The translations under genes and the position numbers were made by a program. From Arcticibacter eurypsychrophilus (lineage in GTDB: Bacteria; Bacteroidota; Bacteroidia; Sphingobacteriales; Sphingobacteriaceae): a stretch of DNA of 64,000 bases. Positions 33,460 to 41,591 of the stretch are shown here, piece after piece (position 1 is the first letter of the stretch; every line of letters begins with the position of its first letter). Where the stretch lies: the NCBI RefSeq assembly GCF_001730525.1, contig NZ_MDFN01000001.1:124001-188000 (forward strand). Reading direction: 5' to 3'. The notes beneath the pieces are model-generated. The model saw nothing but the letters and a program-made list of their open reading frames with translations. It did not search any database and was not told the DNA's origin.

Positions 33460-34187
33460 TTAACCCCCGTATATATCGAACTGATGCCGAAAGTTAAAGG
33501 CTGGTATTTCGTTTCCTTAAAACCTACCTTATGCAGAAGCTGCAAAAAGTTTTTCCCATCTGGGAAAGCAGCAACCGATTCGGGAAGATATTTATAAGCA
33601 CTATTATCCTTCGAAAATATTTTACCAATAGCTGGAGTAACCGAATTAAAATAGAAATGATACAACTGTTTGATCGGGAAAGTCTGAGGTTTCGAAAACT
33701 CAAGGATCACAATCTTTCCTCCCGGTTTGAGCACACGGAGCATATCGCTCAAACCCTTTTCCAGGTTTTCATAGTTACGCACCCCAAAAGCTACGGTAAC
33801 TGCATCAAACGTATTATCTTCAAAAAGCAATTTTTCCGAATCACCAAGTCGCACTTCAAATTTAGAAGAAAGTCCCCTTTTTTGAATCTTCTTTTCAGCA
33901 ACTTCCAGCATCCCTGCTGATATATCGACCCCAATAATCTTTTCTGGCTTAAGCATCCCAAGAGCCTCAAATGCAAAGTCGCCTGTACCGGTAGCCACAT
34001 CCAGAATCAATTGAGGTTTGCTCTTTTCCAATTCTTTTATTGCTTTTTTACGCCATAATATATCGATACCTAAAGACATAAAATGATTTAAGAAATCGTA
34101 TGTTTGGGATATGTTGTTGAACATGTCCGCTACCTGTTCTTTCTTGGTAGCATTTTTATCTTTATAGGGAGTCACTTGTTCGGGCAT
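33456..34187 (-). CDS. ubiE: Demethylmenaquinone methyltransferase (UbiE/MenG)
   Basis: This 243-residue protein has the SAM-binding motif LDVATGTGDFAFEAL, GVDISAGMLEVAEKKI, and the UbiE signatures YDFLNHFMSLGIDILWRKKAI and FGVRNYENLEKGLSDMLRVLKPGG. It methylates the quinone ring; in Bacteroidota this gives menaquinone, the substrate of the nuo complex. The ATG at 34187 lies only 4 nt downstream of a TATCTTTG box, so the transcript may begin at the start codon. It is translationally coupled to porT. Confidence 0.95.
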   Translation of the reverse strand: MPEQVTPYKDKNATKKEQVADMFNNISQTYDFLNHFMSLGIDILWRKKAIKELEKSKPQLILDVATGTGDFAFEALGMLKPEKIIGVDISAGMLEVAEKKIQKRGLSSKFEVRLGDSEKLLFEDNTFDAVTVAFGVRNYENLEKGLSDMLRVLKPGGKIVILEFSKPQTFPIKQLYHFYFNSVTPAIGKIFSKDNSAYKYLPESVAAFPDGKNFLQLLHKVGFKETKYQPLTFGISSIYTGVK

Positions 34188-34191
34188 GCAA

Positions 34192-34199
34192 CAAAGATA
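34192..34199 (-). promoter_or_regulatory. -7 element abutting the ubiE start codon
   Basis: The minus strand reads TATCTTTG, an exact TAnnTTTG, 4 nt upstream of ATG. With the usual spacing, transcription starts within 1-2 nt of the ATG, predicting a leaderless mRNA. Confidence 0.5.
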
Positions 34200-34289
34200 A
34201 AGGAGTTACCTCGTAATTCTATAATTAACAATAAATTCTCTTTTAGTAATCTTACTCTTAATTATTGCGCAAATTATACCCACCTGACT

Positions 34290-34311
34290 CGCACCTTCTC
34301 CGCACCTTCTC
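34290..34311. repeat. 11-bp tandem repeat, two copies
   Basis: CGCACCTTCTC occurs twice end to end (34290-34300, 34301-34311), in the intergenic space between divergent ubiE and engB. A partial third copy (CGCTC) follows. Confidence 0.6.
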
Positions 34312-34423
34312 CGCTCGGAACAAACTAATTTCCGTAACAGTTCGGTAAAAGTTGAACAAAAGAAGAAATCATTGTATATAGTAAAGGTAAAGCAGTACTA
34401 TCCTTATATTAATTTTCTTTCCT

Positions 34424-34431
34424 TACATTTG
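34424..34431 (+). promoter_or_regulatory. -7 element abutting the engB start codon
   Basis: TACATTTG, an exact TAnnTTTG, lies 5 nt upstream of the ATG at 34437. The predicted transcript starts 2 nt before the ATG. No TTTG is seen at -33. Confidence 0.5.
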
Positions 34432-34436
34432 CCAGA

Positions 34437-35060
34437 ATGCAAATCCGCTCAGCCGAATTCAAGTGCAGCAATACCCGGACGGAAAAATTACCTCCTCCTG
34501 TGCTTCCCGAATATGCTTTCATTGGTCGTTCCAATGTAGGCAAGTCATCCCTTATAAATATGCTGACCAGTAAAAAGGGATTGGCAAAAACATCTCAAAC
34601 TCCTGGAAAAACACAGTTGATCAATCATTTTCTGATTAATGAGGATTGGTATATTGTCGATCTTCCCGGATATGGATATGCTAAAGTTTCCAGAAGCAGC
34701 AGGGAAGAATGGGAACGATTTATTCGGTATTATTTAAAAAATCGTGAGAGTCTCCAATGCGTTTTCGTATTAATAGACAGTCGTTTGGAACCACAAATGG
34801 CCGATCTTAAGTTTTGTTCATGGCTTGGAGAGCAGGGAATCCCTTTTCTTTTGGCTTTTACCAAGGCTGATAAACAATCCAACTTCAAGACCCTGCAAAA
34901 TGTAGAAAAGTTTAAAGTTGCTCTACTGGATTACTTTGAAGAGCTCCCTCAAATCTTTATTACTTCTGCTGAAAAAAGAGATGGAAGAGAAGAAGTTTTG
35001 GCTGCTATTGACGATATAAATAAGAATTTCAAGAGCGATTTTAAAAAGAAAAACGTTTAA
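34437..35060 (+). CDS. engB: Ribosome biogenesis GTPase EngB/YsxC
   Basis: This 207-residue protein begins MQIRSAEFKCSNTR, typical of EngB, then has the P-loop GRSNVGKSS (30-38), the switch motif DLPGYGYAKVS and the base-recognition motif TKAD. It is a GTPase needed for 50S subunit assembly. The start is firm because the family N-terminus begins here. UbiA prenyltransferase follows 20 nt later. The -7 element just ahead of the ATG suggests a leaderless message. Confidence 0.96.
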   Translation: MQIRSAEFKCSNTRTEKLPPPVLPEYAFIGRSNVGKSSLINMLTSKKGLAKTSQTPGKTQLINHFLINEDWYIVDLPGYGYAKVSRSSREEWERFIRYYLKNRESLQCVFVLIDSRLEPQMADLKFCSWLGEQGIPFLLAFTKADKQSNFKTLQNVEKFKVALLDYFEELPQIFITSAEKRDGREEVLAAIDDINKNFKSDFKKKNV

Positions 35061-35080
35061 TTTATTCTATTACCGGTCGA

Positions 35081-35938
35081 ATGAAGAAGTATTTATCCTT
35101 AGTATTATTCGCACATACTATTTTTGCCATGCCTTTTGCCTTCATCGGCTTCTTTCTGGCAATTTCTACTACCGAACATGTATTCAGTCCCCTGAAGTTA
35201 GTCTTCATGATCCTTTGCATGATCTTTGCCCGGAATGCGGCAATGGCCTTCAACCGATATCTGGATCGGGAATACGATCTCAAAAACCCACGTACTGCAA
35301 TACGGGATATTCCGGCGGGAAGAATTCATGCCCAGAGCGCCTTTTGGTTTACCTTAACCAACTGTGTGTTGTTCATTTTTACCACCTGGTTTATTAATTC
35401 ATTGTGTTTTTACCTTTCACCTATTGCTTTAGCAGTTGTAATGGGTTATAGTTACACCAAGCGATTTACTCCATTGTGCCATTTAATCCTGGGTATTGGC
35501 TTAGGACTTGCTCCTATCGGTGCTTACCTGATTGTGGCTGGAGAGTTTGCCTTGCTGCCGATCTTCTTTTCATTGGCAGTGGTTTGTTGGGTAAGTGGTT
35601 TTGATATCATTTATTCCCTTCAGGATGAGGAGTTCGATAAAAACGAAAAGCTCTATTCCATACCAGCATGGCTAGGAAGAAAACAAGCCTTACGCGTATC
35701 TTCGGTCCTGCATGTTTTTAGTGCCCTATTTGTTGTGTTACCCTTGTTTTTTACCCCATTAAGCTGGTTCTACATGGCCGGGGTTTTGTTTTTTATCACG
35801 ATGCTGATTTACCAGCACCGCCTGGTTAAACCGGATGACCTGAGTAAGGTCAATCGGGCATTCTTTACCACAAATGGCATTGCTTCTGTCGCTTTTGCGC
35901 TATTCTTTTTACTGGACGTTTATTTACGGAATTCGTAA
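35081..35938 (+). CDS. UbiA-like polyprenyltransferase (MqnP/UbiA family)
   Basis: This 285-residue integral membrane protein has the first Asp-rich motif in AFNRYLDREYDLKNPRT (about 50-65) and the second in YSLQDEEFDKNEKLYSIP. Eight or so hydrophobic helices span the rest. It attaches a polyprenyl chain to an aromatic quinone precursor. The sequence resembles the UbiA-like MqnP group of the futalosine menaquinone route more than classical MenA, from memory. It sits in one operon with engB, divergent from ubiE, so quinone genes flank this promoter region. Confidence 0.85.
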   Translation: MKKYLSLVLFAHTIFAMPFAFIGFFLAISTTEHVFSPLKLVFMILCMIFARNAAMAFNRYLDREYDLKNPRTAIRDIPAGRIHAQSAFWFTLTNCVLFIFTTWFINSLCFYLSPIALAVVMGYSYTKRFTPLCHLILGIGLGLAPIGAYLIVAGEFALLPIFFSLAVVCWVSGFDIIYSLQDEEFDKNEKLYSIPAWLGRKQALRVSSVLHVFSALFVVLPLFFTPLSWFYMAGVLFFITMLIYQHRLVKPDDLSKVNRAFFTTNGIASVAFALFFLLDVYLRNS

Positions 35939-35945
35939 TTCTGCG

Positions 35946-35975
35946 TTTGATTCCGCCTTATTTCAATTAACTTCG
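35946..35975 (+). promoter_or_regulatory. Possible promoter of the M3 peptidase gene
   Basis: TTTG (35946-35949) and TAACTTCG (35968-35975) are 18 nt apart. The -33 is exact and the -7 is one base off. Predicted leader about 23 nt. Confidence 0.4.
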
Positions 35976-36001
35976 TGTCTTAATAAATCTAAACATACGA
36001 C

Positions 36002-37714
36002 ATGATAATCGAGAAAAAAGCGAGAACATACGTTCCTGAAAATCTGGATATAAAGTGGGAGAAACTGGAACCTCTGTTCAACGAACTACTTACACGACCG
36101 ATAAATTCTGTACAAGAACTGGAAACATGGCTCAAGGACAAAAGTGAGCTTGAAGCCGTTGTAGAAGAGGACTTTGCATGGAAATATATCCGTATGACCT
36201 GCGATACCCTTAACGAACAGTTATTGCAGGATTTTCAATATTTTGCAACAGAAATTGAACCTAAAATTGCCCCTATATCCAACGAGCTGAACAAAAGGTT
36301 AGTTGAAAGTGCCTATATGGTAGAACTGGATGAAGAAAAATACCGGATTTTTTTACGTGGAGTAAAAAATGCACTGGAAATTTTTAGAGAAGAAAACATT
36401 CATTTGTTTACGGAAATTCAGATTAAACAGCAAACCTATCAGTCTATTACCGGTGCCATGACCGTTACCCTGGACGGTAAAGAGTATACGCTCGAACAAG
36501 CTTCTGTATTTTTGAAGGATCCCAACAGGGAAACCCGACAGAAAGCCTGGGAAGCCATTACCACAAGACGATTGCAGGACAAAGTACAATTGGATACACT
36601 CTTTAATGAGCTGCTGAAATTGCGTCATCAGGTGGCGGTCAATGCAGGATTTGAAAACTTCAGGGATTATATGTTCCGTGCTTTAGGGCGCTTTGACTAC
36701 ACTCCCCATGAATGTTACAAATTTCATGAGGCCATTGAACGGGAAATCGTGCCTATCTTGCGGGAACAGTCCCTCAAACGTCATGAAGCTTTAGCTGTTG
36801 ATATCCTGAAACCTTGGGATATGGATGTTGATATATCCGGTAAACCTGCATTAAAACCATTTGAAACCGGTGCTGAGCTAATAGAAAAGGCGATAACCTG
36901 TTTCAATGGACTTGACTCCTATATTGGGGAACGTTTGAGTATCATGCAGGAGAACCATCTCTTTGACGTGGAAAGTCGCAAAGGCAAAGCTCCCGGAGGT
37001 TATAATTACCCTTTAGCGGAGACTGGCGCACCTTTCATATTCATGAATTCGGCTAATACCTTCCGTGATCTGACTACGATGATCCATGAAGGCGGACATG
37101 CGGTTCATACTTTTATATCTGCAGATCTGGAACTGAATGATTTCAAACATGTTCCTTCGGAAGTGGCAGAACTGGCTTCTATGAGTATGGAGCTTATTTC
37201 CATGGATAAATGGGATGTATTTTTCGATAATGCAGAAGATCTGAAGAGAGCAAAAAAAGATCAGCTGCGGGATGTGCTTAAAACATTACCATGGGTAGCA
37301 GTAGTGGATCAATTTCAACATTGGATCTATACCAATCCCGATCATACCACCAAACAAAGGGAAGATGCCTGGAAACAGATCTTTACTCCTTTTGGACTAA
37401 ACTTCGCTGATTGGAGCGATCATGAAGAGGCTTTAGAAAACCTATGGCAAAAACAGCTGCATATTTTTGAAGTACCCTTTTATTATATCGAATATGGGAT
37501 GGCACAATTAGGTGCTATTGCCGTATGGAAAAATTTCAAAATGAATCCTGAAGAAGGTTTGCGCTTATATAAAGAGGCCTTGAAGCTGGGTTATACCAAA
37601 ACGATAAAGGAGATCTATCAGACAGCCGGAATAGAGTTTAATTTTAGTGCAGAGTATGTGCATGAACTTGCGACCTTTATAAAGGCAGAGCTCGACATCC
37701 TGGAAGAAGAATAA
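36002..37714 (+). CDS. M3-family oligoendopeptidase
   Basis: This 570-residue protein is an M3B zinc peptidase, with the metal site HEGGH at 362-366 and a third ligand expected in PSEVAELASMSMEL about 25 residues later. No signal peptide is present, so it is cytoplasmic and cleaves short peptides. Length fits the PepF/oligoendopeptidase branch. It has its own promoter candidate and ends with a strong bidirectional terminator shared with the stress-protein gene. Confidence 0.95.
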   Translation: MIIEKKARTYVPENLDIKWEKLEPLFNELLTRPINSVQELETWLKDKSELEAVVEEDFAWKYIRMTCDTLNEQLLQDFQYFATEIEPKIAPISNELNKRLVESAYMVELDEEKYRIFLRGVKNALEIFREENIHLFTEIQIKQQTYQSITGAMTVTLDGKEYTLEQASVFLKDPNRETRQKAWEAITTRRLQDKVQLDTLFNELLKLRHQVAVNAGFENFRDYMFRALGRFDYTPHECYKFHEAIEREIVPILREQSLKRHEALAVDILKPWDMDVDISGKPALKPFETGAELIEKAITCFNGLDSYIGERLSIMQENHLFDVESRKGKAPGGYNYPLAETGAPFIFMNSANTFRDLTTMIHEGGHAVHTFISADLELNDFKHVPSEVAELASMSMELISMDKWDVFFDNAEDLKRAKKDQLRDVLKTLPWVAVVDQFQHWIYTNPDHTTKQREDAWKQIFTPFGLNFADWSDHEEALENLWQKQLHIFEVPFYYIEYGMAQLGAIAVWKNFKMNPEEGLRLYKEALKLGYTKTIKEIYQTAGIEFNFSAEYVHELATFIKAELDILEEE

Positions 37715-37715
37715 A

Positions 37716-37769
37716 AACCCAAAAAAAGGAGCTGTTTCCTCCTGAGGAAACAGCTCCTTTTTTTGGGTT
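37716..37769. terminator. Bidirectional terminator between the M3 peptidase and the Usp gene
   Basis: A 26-nt left arm (37716-37741) and its complement (37744-37769) pair around GGAGCTGTTTCC, with A-runs on the left and T-runs on the right. The U-rich arm suits termination from both sides. Confidence 0.85.
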
Positions 37770-38628
37770 ACATCAGAGATTCGTGTTTTGAAGGAATCAC
37801 AAGCAAAGGAATTTTGGTATGATTGGCCATCCTTTTACTCATGCTAGGTTGAAAAACCCGATCAAGAAAACTTCGTTGGTAGGTAACCATAGATAACATA
37901 TCTATTGACTGTTCCTGAATGTAGTCTTCCAGGGTTTCTTCAAATTCTGTCCCATAGAGATGTTTGACAGCAAGGACCTGCTCTTTATATTTTTCTTTTA
38001 ATAAAGTTTCATAAGTCGGTATGGCATAAGTACGTTCTAAGATTGTAGATGCTTCATCTTCCTCTTCATCAGAAACAACAGCAACCTGTACTTTGGCTTC
38101 ATACAGATCAGCGACTTTAAATATAAAATTAAGAAGAAGAGGATCTTTTTCAAAATGATTGGTAGCCAGTAAAATTTTTGATGGTTTTTTCCACTGATAA
38201 TCAAAAGGTATAGCTAAAACCGGAACTTTGCTTTTACCGATGATAGAAGCTGTTTTACTCCCGAATAACTTATTATTCATATCACTGGATCCGAATGTAC
38301 CCATGATGATCATATCGACTTCTTTTTCTTTGGAAGTCAACAGGATACATTCATTTGCATTGCCGCTCTTTACACAGGTGCTCACAATTACACCATCAAT
38401 ATCTTCAATGCTGCTTTTAAGCTGATTTAGTTTTTTCCTTGCATCAACCAAAAGGCTGAGATTATATTCTTTGTTTACACCAACATAATCGGTATATACG
38501 CTAGTAGCCTCTTCAAATACGTGAAGCAATATAATTTCTATGGGATGATTTCTGACAGATCTTACTGCAAAATCCAATGCTTTATCGGCACATTTGGAAA
38601 AGTCTGTGGGTACTAATATCTTTTTCAT
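37768..38628 (-). CDS. Tandem universal stress protein (two UspA domains)
   Basis: This 286-residue protein has two UspA-like halves. The first begins KKILVPTDFSKCADKALDFAVRS and contains MIIMGTFGSSDMNNKLFGSKTASIIGKSKVPVLAIP, the G-x2-G-x9-G(S/T) ATP-binding pattern. The second starts KILLATNHFEKD and is more diverged, ending TKIPLLVIPS. Such proteins bind ATP or sense adenylates during starvation. It shares its terminator with the convergent peptidase gene. The upstream gap contains repeated ATCCTTA boxes. Confidence 0.92.
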   Translation of the reverse strand: MKKILVPTDFSKCADKALDFAVRSVRNHPIEIILLHVFEEATSVYTDYVGVNKEYNLSLLVDARKKLNQLKSSIEDIDGVIVSTCVKSGNANECILLTSKEKEVDMIIMGTFGSSDMNNKLFGSKTASIIGKSKVPVLAIPFDYQWKKPSKILLATNHFEKDPLLLNFIFKVADLYEAKVQVAVVSDEEEDEASTILERTYAIPTYETLLKEKYKEQVLAVKHLYGTEFEETLEDYIQEQSIDMLSMVTYQRSFLDRVFQPSMSKRMANHTKIPLLVIPSKHESLM

Positions 38629-39004
38629 AATAGTAGGAGTTTATGTGGTTAATTCATTACACTATTTATAATTCTGACCTTGAGAATGGAGGAGATCAAT
38701 TCAATCTAAGCAAGTAAAATAGCAAATATCCTTACTTTCAATACTTTAGCATTAATCAAAATTACTAAGGATTTTTAAGAATTGGTTGATCGTCGTTAAA
38801 AAGTTACGTGATCTTAATCACAAAAACAGTTAAAACAATAAATCCTTAATTTGTGTTTGCGAGTATTCAAAAAGGGGCTTCGGGTAATTATCATAGACGA
38901 TAAATCCTTAAATGAAACTTTTTTGAAGACAATTTGGTTAAAGGAACGAGATGTATGCTAATGGAACAAAAAAACGTAGTACCCATCTTGTAAAACACGA
39001 CGGT
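38629..39004. other. Divergent intergenic region with repeated ATCCTTA boxes
   Basis: This 376-nt AT-rich region lies between usp (minus) and a signal-anchored protein (plus). It holds at least four ATCCTTA cores, one of them inverted, including two perfect 12-bp copies 62 nt apart. No clear TAnnTTTG is seen for either gene. No gene is visible here. Confidence 0.55.
38728..38911. repeat. Family of ATCCTTA boxes
   Basis: ATCCTTA occurs at 38728-38734. AAATCCTTA occurs at 38840-38848 and 38902-38910, both within the perfect 12-mer ATAAATCCTTAA (38838-38849 and 38900-38911). Its inverted form TAAGGATTT is at 38766-38774. The set may be binding sites for a regulator of one or both divergent genes. 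Confidence 0.5.
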
Positions 39005-39667
39005 ATGAAAAAATTACTCGTATTTCCTATATTTATATTGTTTGTAACATCAGGTTTCGCGCAAAAATGGAAGTCTGTACATATTGATGATTCGGTTCAG
39101 GTATCACTTCCTGGCGAATTTACTAAAAAAGACACTCTTGGTCAGATCTTGTTCAATTCTGAATCTTCTTTTGGGGAGATCATCATCACCAAACAACCGG
39201 ATAATTCATTAAGCACTCCGGATATAGAAAAGGTGAAACATTTAAAAATTTACTATGATGACTTCATAAAGCGGATAAAGACCAGTTCAAACGGAATTGT
39301 GTCTGACGAACGGGACACTGTAATAGGCAAGTTGCAAGTCAAGGATTTTAAACTTGAAATTGATAGTGGAAGTGGTAAACAATACCGGCTTATCCGGATC
39401 TTGCATGAAAACTCTTCCACCTACACCTTCCAGTTTTTATATAAAGATATACATAAAGACTATGCTAAGAACGAAAGTGACACTTTTTTCAATTCTATAA
39501 AAATACCCCCATCTGCTGCTGTAAGCACTCAATTTACTGAACCCGAAAACACGACAGGTAAAGCTCCGGTAACAAACAGCACAATTTACCTCATGATTGG
39601 AGCGGTGGTCTTAATTGTGTTAATTATCGGAATTATTCTGATAAGAAAACGAAGGAAAAGGGATTAG
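39005..39667 (+). CDS. Unknown signal-peptide protein with C-terminal membrane anchor
   Basis: I start at ATG 39005 because MKKLLVFPIFILFVTSGFAQ is a clean signal peptide; an in-frame ATG at 38951 would add 18 polar residues in front of it. The protein is 220 residues. It has an extracytoplasmic domain of about 165 residues, mixed alpha/beta (KWKSVHIDDSVQVSLPGEFTKKDTLG). A Ser/Thr-rich linker follows, then a single helix (IYLMIGAVVLIVLIIGIILI) and a KRRKRD stop-transfer tail. I recognise no family. It would project into the periplasm. A hairpin terminator follows 7 nt later. Confidence 0.65.
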   Translation: MKKLLVFPIFILFVTSGFAQKWKSVHIDDSVQVSLPGEFTKKDTLGQILFNSESSFGEIIITKQPDNSLSTPDIEKVKHLKIYYDDFIKRIKTSSNGIVSDERDTVIGKLQVKDFKLEIDSGSGKQYRLIRILHENSSTYTFQFLYKDIHKDYAKNESDTFFNSIKIPPSAAVSTQFTEPENTTGKAPVTNSTIYLMIGAVVLIVLIIGIILIRKRRKRD

Positions 39668-39673
39668 CAAGTA

Positions 39674-39709
39674 ATAAGCGGCAAATATTTTTATATTTTT
39701 GCCGCTTAT
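39674..39709 (+). terminator. Terminator after the anchored protein
   Basis: ATAAGCGGCAAA (39674-39685) and its complement (39698-39709) form a 12-bp stem; the loop is AT-rich. A TTG start for the next gene inside the right arm is therefore unlikely. Confidence 0.7.
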
Positions 39710-39728
39710 AGTAAACAAGTTCTTCTTC

Positions 39729-41486
39729 ATGGCTAAAAACTACTTCAGAAAAAAAACCATTGCACATATTTTATCGGATATTGATAGTGGAAACGGAGAT
39801 GAAGAGCATCCTGGTGGTTCAAATTCCAGCTTAAACAAGATATTAGGTGTAAAAGACCTGACCTTTATGGGTATAGCAGCTGTTATAGGAGCCGGAATAT
39901 TTTCCACTATAGGAGAAGCTGCTTTTAATGGTGGACCCGGCGTTTCCATTCTATTTGTAATCACTGCTATCACCTGTGGATTTTCTGCCTTATGTTATGC
40001 AGAATTTGCTTCGCGCATACCCGTATCAGGGAGTGCATATACCTATGCCTATGCTTCATTTGGCGAGTTAGTGGCCTGGATCATAGGATGGGACCTTTTA
40101 ATGGAGTATGCTATTGGAAATATTGCCGTAGCGATATCCTGGAGTGAATATTTTACTAATCTGCTGGAAGGATTCCATATTCATATCCCCGCTTATCTGA
40201 CCATGGATTATCTGTCTGCTTCCAGAGCCCATGAGGAGGTTTTGAAATTTCAGGCATCGGGAAATATTTCCGCTATTACCGAAACACTTCAAACTCAAGC
40301 GTCGGCATGGAATACAGCTCCCTTACTGGCTGGCTTTCATTTAATAGCTGACCTTCCGGCATTATTCATCGTGGTCATCATTACCTGGCTGGTTTATATA
40401 GGCATCAAGGAAACAAAAAGAGCTACCAATGCAATGGTCATTCTTAAAATTTGTATCGTCATTGCCGTAATTATATTGGGTGCATTTTATATTACTCCTT
40501 CCAATTGGAGCCCTTTTCTTCCAAACGGATTTTCAGGTGTGATGAAAGGTGTTTCGGGCGTATTTTTTGCCTATATAGGTTTTGATGCCATATCCACAAC
40601 AGCGGAAGAGTGTAAAAATCCACAAAGGGATTTGCCAAGGGGCATGTTCTATTCGCTTATTATCTGTACCGTGTTGTATATTCTGATCGCTTTAGTACTC
40701 ACCGGAATGGTCTCTTATAAAGATCTGCGGGTAGGTGATCCGCTTGCTTTTGTATTTACAAAAATTGGCCTTACCCAAATCAGTTATATCATTTCAGTAA
40801 GTGCTGTGATCGCTACAGCGAGTGTATTGTTGATTTTCCAAATGGGACAACCACGAATCTGGATGAGCATGAGCAGGGATGGTCTTCTTCCTAAGCGCTT
40901 TTCCAATATCCACCCTAAATATAAAACACCTGGATTTTCGACCATTGTTACTGGTTTTGTTGTAGCAATACCAGCTTTGTTTATGAACCTGACGGAGGTA
41001 ACTGATTTAACCAGCATTGGTACCCTCTTTGCGTTTGTACTCGTATGTGGCGGAGTATTGATCATGGAAAAAGATATGGAGCAGAAACCAGGCAGATTTA
41101 AGATCCCTTATATCAGCTCCCGATACATTGTTCCAGGATTATTTATTGCTGTTATTGCGGTGTTTCATAAGCCCATTTTTGGACTGCTGAGTTACACCGG
41201 CGACTGGCACACCTATAAAGATAACATCCCCTACTTCCTATTTTTTATACTGGCCACCATTATTGCTGTGTTTTCCTTTTTGAAAAGGCTTTCGTTAATT
41301 CCTGTATTGGGACTTTTGAGTTGCTTTTACCTGATGACTGAATTAGGTTATACGAACTGGTTGAGGTTCCTAATCTGGTTGGGAATTGGGCTGGTGATCT
41401 ATTTTTCTTACAGCTATAAAAATAGCAAGTTGGGAATAAAGGAAAACTTGCTTAAACAGCAAGGGGCAAATGATGAGATGAATTAA
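39729..41486 (+). CDS. APC-family amino-acid permease
   Basis: I place the start at ATG 39729 (MAKNYFRKKTIAHIL), giving 585 residues; an upstream TTG at 39699 lies inside the terminator stem. It has about 12 membrane helices, with the family motifs GIAAVIGAGIFSTIGEAAFNGGPGVSILFVI and FFAYIGFDAISTTAEECKNPQRDLP. These are the features of the basic/neutral amino-acid transporter branch (CAT/YfnA). The substrate is not predictable. A long hairpin terminates it and the convergent kup gene. Confidence 0.92.
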   Translation: MAKNYFRKKTIAHILSDIDSGNGDEEHPGGSNSSLNKILGVKDLTFMGIAAVIGAGIFSTIGEAAFNGGPGVSILFVITAITCGFSALCYAEFASRIPVSGSAYTYAYASFGELVAWIIGWDLLMEYAIGNIAVAISWSEYFTNLLEGFHIHIPAYLTMDYLSASRAHEEVLKFQASGNISAITETLQTQASAWNTAPLLAGFHLIADLPALFIVVIITWLVYIGIKETKRATNAMVILKICIVIAVIILGAFYITPSNWSPFLPNGFSGVMKGVSGVFFAYIGFDAISTTAEECKNPQRDLPRGMFYSLIICTVLYILIALVLTGMVSYKDLRVGDPLAFVFTKIGLTQISYIISVSAVIATASVLLIFQMGQPRIWMSMSRDGLLPKRFSNIHPKYKTPGFSTIVTGFVVAIPALFMNLTEVTDLTSIGTLFAFVLVCGGVLIMEKDMEQKPGRFKIPYISSRYIVPGLFIAVIAVFHKPIFGLLSYTGDWHTYKDNIPYFLFFILATIIAVFSFLKRLSLIPVLGLLSCFYLMTELGYTNWLRFLIWLGIGLVIYFSYSYKNSKLGIKENLLKQQGANDEMN

Positions 41487-41490
41487 TTAT

Positions 41491-41544
41491 CATTCATAAA
41501 AAAAAAGGCAGTACCCGATCGCATACTGTCTTTTTTTATGAATG
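41491..41544. terminator. Bidirectional terminator between the permease and kup
   Basis: Left arm CATTCATAAAAAAAAAGGCAG (41491-41511) pairs with CTGTCTTTTTTTATGAATG (41526-41544), with an A-run and T-run as expected of a two-way terminator. Confidence 0.8.
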
Positions 41545-41591
41545 ATTTTATGCTTGATAAAACTTTTTTATTGAAGCGTGATATTATTATC

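Noticed and set aside
38951-39004. Upstream ATG for the anchored protein
   Set aside because: It would place 18 polar residues before a clean signal peptide; ATG 39005 is preferred.
39699-39728. TTG start for the APC permease
   Set aside because: It lies in the right arm of a terminator hairpin; ATG 39729 fits better.
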